A DNA stretch of 5,274 nucleotides from Eubacteriaceae bacterium UBA4266 (GTDB lineage Bacteria > Bacillota > Clostridia > Eubacteriales > Eubacteriaceae): positions 1 to 5,274 of the forward strand of contig DGWE01000023.1 in assembly GCA_002396065.1 (NCBI GenBank), written 5' to 3'. The notes under the pieces are model-generated. The model was not told the origin of the DNA. It made no database searches and saw nothing but the letters and a program-made list of their open reading frames with translations. Both the position numbers and the translations under genes were made by a program. Positions 1-4,320 of this stretch are shown here, one piece after another. The first letter of the stretch is position 1, and each line of letters starts with the position of its first letter.

Positions 1-1236
1 ACGATTTTCGACATGAACATGGCCGGCAACCCCTACGCGGAGCTGAAAACCAAAATCGCGGAAACCGAGCCGGACGTAATCGGCATCTCCCTGCGCAACC
101 TCGACCCGCTGGGCAACCGCACCACTTCGCTGATCGTCCCCTTCACGATGACAGTCCGCTTCATTCACCAGTTCGCGCCGGACACGCCGCTGATGGCCGG
201 CGGCACGGCCTTCACGCTGTTCCCGGAACGGCTGATGCGCGACTTCCCGGAAATCACCTGCGGCATCGTCGGCGAAGCGGAAAACAACGCCGTACCCCTC
301 GTCGACGCGCTGACGGAACACGAAGCCCTGCCCGATCTGCCGGGGATCATCCGCCGGGACGGCGAAGGCATCCGCTTCACCCCGCCGGACGGCAGCTTCG
401 ACATGGGGGACTACCGGATGATCGACCGGGACCTGCTCTCGCCGGTCGATTACCTGAAGGTGAACAAATACGTCGAAAGCGTCGGCGTCGAAACGAAGCG
501 GGGCTGCTGTTTCCAATGCGGCTACTGCGAGTACCCGAAAATTTCCGGCCGGTGCATGCGGCTGCGGGATCCCCTCGCCGTCGTCGACGAAATTGCGTAT
601 CTAAAGGAAAAATACGGCGTCACCCGTATCCATTTGACGGATTCCATCGTCAATTACCCGACAAATCACCTCGACACCATCTGTGAGGAGCTTTTGAGAC
701 GGGGCCTCGACATCCATTGGAGCGGCTTCTTCCGGGAAGACGCGCTGACCCGGGAAAACACCAAACTCTACGCTGAATCAGGCTGTGAGTCCTTTTCCCT
801 CTCTCCTGACGGCCTGTGCCAAAAGCATCTGGACATGCTGGACAAGCATTTAACCATCGACCAGATTCTCGAGGCGGCCCGGGTATTGGCTGACACTGGC
901 GTCATCGCCGTCTACCATTTTCTCGTCAACGTGCCTGGGGAAACCCGGGAAACCGTCGAGGAGGCCAAAAAGCTCATCGACGCCATTTACGGCATTCACG
1001 CTGGAACGAAGAGCCTCGGCACCATCGTGCTCAACCTGATTCGGATCATGCCCGGGACGAAAATCGAACGCCTTTCCCTCGAGGACGGCGTCATCACCCC
1101 GGACACCGACCTGCTCTACCCGGTCTACCACAATCCGCCGGCTATGCGCACCTCCCGTTACGAGCTGGAGGTGTACCACCAGACGCGCAATATCGCGATG
1201 TGGAACGGCTTCGACCTGCCGAAACCGATGAAATAA
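1..1236 (+). CDS. B12-binding domain/radical SAM protein, 5' end outside window
   Basis: Cobalamin-binding radical SAM enzyme; 411 residues are visible. The reading frame is open to base 1, and residues before the first ATG (base 13) fit the B12-binding fold, so the true start lies upstream, probably some tens of codons away. Counting from base 1, a Rossmann-like B12-binding part covers about residues 1-130, with GGTAFTLFPE at 67-76 and GEAE at 91-94, the usual end of this domain. The radical SAM barrel follows, with cluster cysteines C169, C173 and C176 (CX3CX2C) in a TKRGCCFQCGYC context, and SPDG at 268-271. Family knowledge: such enzymes bind a 4Fe-4S cluster, SAM and a corrinoid, and often methylate unreactive carbon or phosphorus, though some do ring or skeleton chemistry. 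The segment SLRNLDPLGNR is distinctive, and faintly recalls TsrM-like or variant-cofactor B12/radical SAM groups, but I cannot confirm this. It is likely cytosolic and co-transcribed with the next gene. The substrate is unknown. Confidence 0.9.
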   Translation, partial: TIFDMNMAGNPYAELKTKIAETEPDVIGISLRNLDPLGNRTTSLIVPFTMTVRFIHQFAPDTPLMAGGTAFTLFPERLMRDFPEITCGIVGEAENNAVPLVDALTEHEALPDLPGIIRRDGEGIRFTPPDGSFDMGDYRMIDRDLLSPVDYLKVNKYVESVGVETKRGCCFQCGYCEYPKISGRCMRLRDPLAVVDEIAYLKEKYGVTRIHLTDSIVNYPTNHLDTICEELLRRGLDIHWSGFFREDALTRENTKLYAESGCESFSLSPDGLCQKHLDMLDKHLTIDQILEAARVLADTGVIAVYHFLVNVPGETRETVEEAKKLIDAIYGIHAGTKSLGTIVLNLIRIMPGTKIERLSLEDGVITPDTDLLYPVYHNPPAMRTSRYELEVYHQTRNIAMWNGFDLPKPMK

Positions 1237-1258
1237 ATCAAAAGATCAAGGAAAATCC

Positions 1259-1263
1259 AAGGA
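1259..1263 (+). promoter_or_regulatory. Ribosome binding site deciding the start of the second radical SAM gene
   Basis: AAGGA lies 8 bases before ATG 1272. No comparable site precedes the in-frame GTG at 1200. The purine-rich gap 1237-1271 shows no promoter or hairpin, consistent with read-through from the upstream gene. Confidence 0.7.
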
Positions 1264-1271
1264 AAAAATCA

Positions 1272-2756
1272 ATGAAAATCTTATTGCTCGAACACCCCAG
1301 AAAGCCCGCGGAAGACCGCCAGAACGACATTGCCAACACGACGCTGGCCTCCTGCCTGACCTCTGGCTACCTCGCCGCCAATCTGCTCAAGGCGGGCCAC
1401 TGCGTCGATTTGATCGAAGGCTACATGGAACACCTGTCCTACGACGCCATCGAAAAGGAAGTCGCCGCCTTCAGGCCGACGCTGCTGGCCGTCCACCTCG
1501 TCTACAACTGGGAGGACAACCACGTGCTCTTCGACTTCCTGACCCGGCTGAAGGCCGACTACGGCATTGAGCACCTGTCGGTCTACGGCTACTACCCGAC
1601 TTTCGCCTACAAGGAAGTGCTCGACCGCTGCCCGGCCATCGATTCGGCGATGCTCGGCGAAAACGAGCTGACCGTCGTCGATCTCGCCGACCACCTCGAC
1701 TACTGGCAGGACGTGAAGGGCCTGGCCTTCCGCACGGCCGACGGCGTCCAGGCGTCCTTTGGCACCCTTGTCGAAGATCTCGATACTCTGCCTTTCCCGA
1801 TCCGCAAGGCGACGTCCTACCCGGGCGGCGAGGTCAACATCCTCGGCAGCCGCGGCTGCTACAATACCTGCACCTTCTGCTACATCAACCCGTTCTTCGG
1901 CGACGACACGGGCTGCCCGCGCTGGCGCACCCGCACGCCGGAAAACATCCTCGCCGAAATCGATCAAGTCATCGCCCAGACCGACCACCGGTATTTCTAC
2001 TTCGACGATCCCAATTTCTTCGGCCCCGGAAAGGCCGGGCGCGACCGGGTGTTAAAACTCGCTGAACTGCTCAAAACTCGGCCGATTACCTTCGGCATTG
2101 AAGCTCGGGCCAACGACATCGACGAAGCCACCACGGCGGCTTTGGTCGACGCCGGCATGACCGATATCCTCGTCGGCCTCGAAAGCGGCAGACAGGAAGT
2201 CCTCGACCGCCTCGACAAGCACACGACCGTCGCCCAGAACGAAGAGGCGCTGCGCATCCTACGGGCGAACGGCATCGAGCCCAACATCGGCTTCATCATG
2301 TTCGAGCCCGATTCCTCCTTCGACGACCTGCGCACCAATTTCGATTTTCTGATGCGCAACGATCTGTTGAAACGGCTGGAAATTTCCGTCAACGTCCTCT
2401 ACCATCACCAGATCATCCTCGCCGGCAGCGAAAGCTACAAGCAGCTTCAGCGCGAGGGGCGGCTGCACATTTCGGATCATTCCGTCTACGAGGCGACAAC
2501 CGATTACCTGAACCCGGATATCGCGGCCTTCGCCCGGTTTATGCGCCAGCTGACCAACCATATCTTCGACTGGTCCGCCGGCACCTGGCAGGCGGCTGCT
2601 GACGGCGAACCCGAAGCCCGCGCCGCCTTCGACCGGGTGAACACCGTCCTCGTCGGCTGGTTCAAGGCCATTTTGGATCAGCCGGACAAGCTTCACGATT
2701 TTGACGCACTGGTGGCCGAAGCCAAGGCCGGCGTCGACCGCGCCATCACCGGCTAA
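1272..2756 (+). CDS. B12-binding domain/radical SAM protein
   Basis: Second cobalamin-type radical SAM enzyme, 494 residues, complete. I chose ATG 1272 because AAGGA at 1259-1263 sits 8 bases upstream and the protein then opens MKILLLEHPRK, a normal first beta strand of a B12-binding domain; the in-frame GTG at 1200 would add 24 low-complexity charged residues and overlap the previous gene. The B12 domain covers about residues 1-140, with GYYPTF at 106-111 and GENE at 129-132. No DxHxxG histidine loop is seen, which is common in this superfamily. The cluster cysteines are C196, C200 and C203 (CX3CX2C) after GSRG. GLESG at 302-306 and a GFIMFEP stretch belong to the later barrel strands. The last 100 or so residues look helical. 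It follows the first radical SAM gene by 35 bases and is the last gene before a strong terminator, so the two likely serve one pathway. The reaction is not determinable here; methyl transfer is the commonest role. Confidence 0.92.
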   Translation: MKILLLEHPRKPAEDRQNDIANTTLASCLTSGYLAANLLKAGHCVDLIEGYMEHLSYDAIEKEVAAFRPTLLAVHLVYNWEDNHVLFDFLTRLKADYGIEHLSVYGYYPTFAYKEVLDRCPAIDSAMLGENELTVVDLADHLDYWQDVKGLAFRTADGVQASFGTLVEDLDTLPFPIRKATSYPGGEVNILGSRGCYNTCTFCYINPFFGDDTGCPRWRTRTPENILAEIDQVIAQTDHRYFYFDDPNFFGPGKAGRDRVLKLAELLKTRPITFGIEARANDIDEATTAALVDAGMTDILVGLESGRQEVLDRLDKHTTVAQNEEALRILRANGIEPNIGFIMFEPDSSFDDLRTNFDFLMRNDLLKRLEISVNVLYHHQIILAGSESYKQLQREGRLHISDHSVYEATTDYLNPDIAAFARFMRQLTNHIFDWSAGTWQAAADGEPEARAAFDRVNTVLVGWFKAILDQPDKLHDFDALVAEAKAGVDRAITG

Positions 2757-2772
2757 TCCAAAACCTTTACGC

Positions 2773-2815
2773 AAAAACCGCAGAGTTGTTACTATGCACA
2801 GCTCTGCGGTTTTTT
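2773..2815. terminator. Bidirectional rho-independent terminator
   Basis: Bases 2773-2789 pair with 2798-2814 as a 17-bp stem with one G-T wobble (2786/2801) and an 8-base loop; the core is CCGCAGAG against CTCTGCGG. A run of six T (2810-2815) follows on the + strand, and the five A at 2773-2777 give a T run on the - strand. It can end both the radical SAM operon (stop at 2756) and the converging hxlR-type gene, whose stop codon (2814-2816) sits on the edge of the T run. Confidence 0.9.
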
Positions 2816-3149
2816 ACAAATGTTCTTCGCCCCAGTCTTTGAGTTCCAAAAGGATCGGAATCAGCGACACGGCCTTATCGGTCAGGATATATTCCACCCG
2901 CACCGGCATTTCGTTATACTGCTCCCGCTCGATTAAGCCGTCGGCCTCCATTTCGCGCAGCGACTGCGCCAGCATCGTGTTGGTGATGCCGACGATCGTT
3001 CGCCGCAGTTCTCCGTAGCGCATCGCTGCGTGACCATGCATCGCACAGAGGATCAATATTTTCCATTTTCCGCCAATAATACTGAGCACCTTGCGAACGC
3101 CGCAGCCTTCGCCGCCGACCGTTTCGCAGATCATCTCTTTCTTTTTCAC
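2814..3149 (-). CDS. HxlR-family winged-helix transcriptional regulator
   Basis: Single-domain DNA-binding regulator of 111 residues, the usual HxlR/DUF24 size. The family signature is clear: C16-GVRKVLSIIGGKWKILIL, then RYGELRRTIVGITNTMLAQSLREMEADG as the helix-turn-helix (about residues 44-70), then a wing ending YILTD. HxlR proteins act as dimers; several (YodB, HypR, QorR type) sense electrophiles or oxidants through the cysteine just before the first helix, which is C16 here. C8 and C35 are extra cysteines. I chose GTG 3149 because GTGAGG lies 6 bases upstream; GTG 3161 would start inside that site, and ATG 3134 is a weaker alternative lacking a good site. It is transcribed away from a thioredoxin gene, with which it shares an interlocked promoter region, so regulation of itself and thioredoxin is the simplest inference. 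The real inducer is unknown. Confidence 0.92.
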   Translation of the reverse strand: MKKKEMICETVGGEGCGVRKVLSIIGGKWKILILCAMHGHAAMRYGELRRTIVGITNTMLAQSLREMEADGLIEREQYNEMPVRVEYILTDKAVSLIPILLELKDWGEEHL

Positions 3150-3184
3150 ATCGCGCCTCACTTTCTTTACTTTTGCTTAACGCT

Positions 3185-3215
3185 CAGTTTTTTCTGATCA
3201 CCTCAATAAAAACTG
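3185..3215 (-). repeat. Inverted repeat in the regulator's leader
   Basis: CAGTTTTT (3185-3192) is the exact reverse complement of AAAAACTG (3208-3215), with 15 bases between. If the regulator's transcript starts near 3225, the repeat lies wholly in its untranslated leader, where the RNA could fold into an AT-rich hairpin, or at DNA level it could be a second operator. The arms are mostly A/T, so chance is a real possibility. Confidence 0.4.
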
Positions 3216-3220
3216 CGTAC

Positions 3221-3248
3221 TTGATCATTTTTTTATACCACGTATAAT
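3221..3248 (+). promoter_or_regulatory. Promoter of the thioredoxin gene
   Basis: TTGATC (-35, 3221-3226) and a perfect TATAAT (-10, 3243-3248) are 16 bases apart. Transcription would begin near 3255, giving a leader of about 38 bases to ATG 3293. The -10 box overlaps the inverted repeat 3233-3247. Confidence 0.75.
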
Positions 3249-3259
3249 AGACTTATCAA
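3232..3259 (-). promoter_or_regulatory. Promoter of the HxlR-type regulator
   Basis: Read on the - strand, TTGATA (-35, bases 3259-3254) and TATAAA (-10, bases 3237-3232) are 16 bases apart. This promoter faces the thioredoxin promoter and interlocks with it: each -10 box lies inside the other promoter's spacer. The expected start is near 3225, with a leader of about 75 bases to GTG 3149. Confidence 0.6.
3233..3247. promoter_or_regulatory. Candidate operator: perfect 6-3-6 inverted repeat
   Basis: TTATAC-CAC-GTATAA is a perfect inverted repeat centred on 3240. It overlaps the -10 box of the thioredoxin promoter (3243-3248) and that of the regulator promoter (3232-3237), so one bound dimer could close both. 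HxlR regulators commonly bind short dyads near their own and a divergent target's promoter. Part of the symmetry could come just from two opposed TATA-like -10 boxes, so binding is an inference. Confidence 0.55.
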
Positions 3260-3276
3260 AAGAAAAAAGCAACCAC

Positions 3277-3284
3277 AAAGGAGG
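3277..3284 (+). promoter_or_regulatory. Ribosome binding site of thioredoxin
   Basis: AAAGGAGG, a near-perfect anti-16S match, lies 8 bases before ATG 3293. This spacing selects ATG 3293 over the in-frame TTG at 3287, which would be only 2 bases from the site. Confidence 0.85.
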
Positions 3285-3292
3285 TTTTGATC

Positions 3293-3607
3293 ATGACAAC
3301 ACAATTTACAGAAGCCAATTTTGAACAGGAAGTGCTCCAGAGCGACGTCCCAGTCGTCGTCGATTTTTACGCCGATTGGTGCGGCCCCTGCAAAATGATG
3401 AGTCCGGTGGTCGAAAAGCTTGCCGACACCTACGCGGGGCGTGTCAAAATCGGGAAGCTCAATACCGATGAAGCCCAGTCCCTCGCCGCGAAATACGGTG
3501 TCATGAGTATTCCAAACATCGTCTTTTTCAAAAACGGCGAAGTGGTCGACCGCCAAGTCGGCGCTGTCCCTCAGGCCGTTCTGGAAGATAAAATCAAAAA
3601 TTTATAA
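3293..3607 (+). CDS. trxA: Thioredoxin
   Basis: Complete 104-residue thioredoxin, the normal length for the classical one-domain, cytosolic protein. The active site is W29-C30-G-P-C33-K, inside FYADWCGPCKMM. The buried acid D24, the helix-kinking P38, the cis-proline in SIPN (P74) and the FFKNGE turn (78-83) are all in place, so it should be a working disulfide reductase. It takes electrons from thioredoxin reductase, or a ferredoxin-linked one in anaerobes, and passes them to protein disulfides and enzymes such as ribonucleotide reductase and peroxiredoxins. No reductase gene is in the window. It has no signal peptide. It stands alone between its own promoter and terminator, and its promoter region is shared with a divergent HxlR regulator whose family often senses thiol stress, so control by redox state is likely. 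The symbol is by family; whether this is the main or an accessory thioredoxin cannot be told. Confidence 0.96.
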   Translation: MTTQFTEANFEQEVLQSDVPVVVDFYADWCGPCKMMSPVVEKLADTYAGRVKIGKLNTDEAQSLAAKYGVMSIPNIVFFKNGEVVDRQVGAVPQAVLEDKIKNL

Positions 3608-3630
3608 TTTCACCTGCTATCTCCCAAAAT

Positions 3631-3674
3631 AAAAAGCCTCGGAACCTGATGAATCATCAGGCCGAGGTTTTTTT
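3631..3674. terminator. Bidirectional rho-independent terminator
   Basis: CCTCGG (3637-3642) pairs with CCGAGG (3662-3667), and CCTGATG (3645-3651) with CATCAGG (3655-3661), giving a 13-bp GC-rich stem with an AA bulge and a three-base loop. Seven T follow (3668-3674) on the + strand, and five A at 3631-3635 give a T run on the - strand. It serves both thioredoxin and the converging - strand gene, whose stop codon begins right at 3675-3677. Confidence 0.9.
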
Positions 3675-4133
3675 CTAATCCGCATCTTCTTCCAAATCAA
3701 AATAGGCGCCGGGTACGCCCAATGGCACGAGCACCTGCGCGAGTTTGTCGAGGGTGCTCATGATCGCGCTGGCGTGGGGATTCGTCATGACGTCCCGCTT
3801 GTAACAGCTTAAATTCGTCGTGCCAATGGCATTGCGCGCGCTGCCGTTGTAAAAGGTCATCTCCTGGGTGTAGCCGTCGAGAATCATCGTGCAGGCCTCG
3901 TCGTAAAGGTCTTCGTAGCCGTACAAATCGGGATTGCTGACGATTCTCTTGATCTGGGCCATTGTGCCTTCGTCGAGATCGATGTACCTGTAATCCTTCG
4001 GCCGGCTGTCCTCTGGCTTACCGTAGCCGACGCGGCAGCCTTCGCCGTCTTCGACAATTTCGACGCCGGAAATCGGCAGGCCCCAGGCGTCGCTCAGCCG
4101 ATATTCAAACCATCGTATTGGCGCGTTTTCCAT
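3675..4133 (-). CDS. Uncharacterised acidic protein
   Basis: Not recognised. From ATG 4133 it has 152 residues, rich in Asp and Glu, opening MENAPIRWFEYRLSDAWGLP and ending YFDLEEDAD. No signal peptide, membrane segment, Cys pair or repeat is seen; it should be soluble and cytosolic. It holds several aromatic and Tyr-rich stretches (DYRYIDLDEG, NPDLYGYEDLYDEA) and two cysteines apart from each other. I chose ATG 4133 because GGAGG (4143-4139) lies 5 bases before it and because the extended -10 box at 4174-4179 would start transcription near 4167, leaving no leader for the in-frame ATGs at 4169 and 4163. ATG 4169 would give 164 residues. It stands as a single gene between its own promoter and a shared terminator, so the context gives no function. 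That it is a real gene is supported by promoter, ribosome site and terminator all fitting. Confidence 0.75.
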   Translation of the reverse strand: MENAPIRWFEYRLSDAWGLPISGVEIVEDGEGCRVGYGKPEDSRPKDYRYIDLDEGTMAQIKRIVSNPDLYGYEDLYDEACTMILDGYTQEMTFYNGSARNAIGTTNLSCYKRDVMTNPHASAIMSTLDKLAQVLVPLGVPGAYFDLEEDAD

Positions 4134-4138
4134 GGGCT

Positions 4139-4143
4139 CCTCC
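4139..4143 (-). promoter_or_regulatory. Ribosome binding site deciding the start of the unknown gene
   Basis: GGAGG on the - strand (bases 4143-4139) lies 5 bases before ATG 4133. The longer in-frame starts at 4169 and 4163 have no such site. Confidence 0.6.
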
Positions 4144-4173
4144 ATTTTTCTGTTCTCATTCATTTTCATTCTG

Positions 4174-4182
4174 ATTATAACA
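4174..4182 (-). promoter_or_regulatory. Extended -10 promoter of the unknown gene
   Basis: The - strand reads TGTTATAAT, a perfect extended -10 (TGn-TATAAT), with TATAAT at bases 4179-4174. No convincing -35 box lies at the right distance, which is usual for extended -10 promoters. The expected start is near 4167. Confidence 0.6.
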
Positions 4183-4269
4183 CACCCCCTGCATCCGGGC
4201 AGATGCTTTAAAAAAAATACATTGCGCCGCGCATTTCTTACCGATTCTGGCAGATTTTGAATAATTCTA

Positions 4270-4278
4270 TGATATAAT
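4270..4278 (+). promoter_or_regulatory. Extended -10 promoter of the symporter gene
   Basis: TGATATAAT holds a perfect TATAAT (4273-4278) with the TG extension at 4270-4271. No good -35 box is seen. Transcription would begin near 4285, a leader of about 36 bases. The rest of the divergent gap 4134-4320 is AT-rich, with an eight-A run near 4211, and shows no other clear site. Confidence 0.65.
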
Positions 4279-4305
4279 CAAACTGAAGATTAATATTACC
4301 TTAAG

Positions 4306-4312
4306 AAAGGAG
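4306..4312 (+). promoter_or_regulatory. Ribosome binding site of the symporter, selecting a TTG start
   Basis: AAAGGAG lies 8 bases before TTG 4321. No in-frame ATG lies near this site, and starting at the next in-frame ATG far downstream would remove the first membrane helices, so TTG is the likely start. Confidence 0.75.
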
Positions 4313-4320
4313 CCCTCTCA

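Noticed and set aside
1200..1271. GTG 1200 as start of the second radical SAM gene, overlapping the first
   Set aside because: It has no ribosome binding site, adds 24 non-conserved charged residues, and ATG 1272 has AAGGA at ideal spacing and a typical B12-domain opening.
1281..1988. Long open frame of 235 codons on the - strand opposite the second radical SAM gene
   Set aside because: It is a GC-rich, Val/Ala/Glu-heavy translation with no recognisable motif, lying wholly opposite a gene with clear conserved motifs; the same holds for the - strand frames at 165-404, 850-1179, 1997-2392 and 2259-2774.
1759..2055. Open frame of 98 codons on the + strand inside the second radical SAM gene
   Set aside because: Ser/Ala/Arg/Thr-rich out-of-frame translation of the iron-sulfur motif region; no family features.
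1..2756. Horizontal transfer of the radical SAM pair based on base composition
   Set aside because: By eye it is GC-rich, but the symporter is about as rich in sampled stretches, and no repeats, integrase or tRNA flank the pair; there is no support for a transferred island here.
2701..3018. Open frame on the + strand crossing the terminator
   Set aside because: It spans the end of one gene, a strong hairpin terminator and the antisense of the HxlR gene, so it cannot be a real coding region.
4134..4169. Longer start (ATG 4169 or 4163) for the unknown acidic protein
   Set aside because: A perfect extended -10 box at 4174-4182 would place the transcript start at about 4167, and GGAGG fits ATG 4133; not fully excluded if another promoter lies upstream.
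4134..4320. Riboswitch or small RNA in the divergent gap
   Set aside because: The predicted leader before the symporter is only about 36 bases and no stable stem is seen in the gap; likewise no cobalamin riboswitch is visible anywhere in the window.
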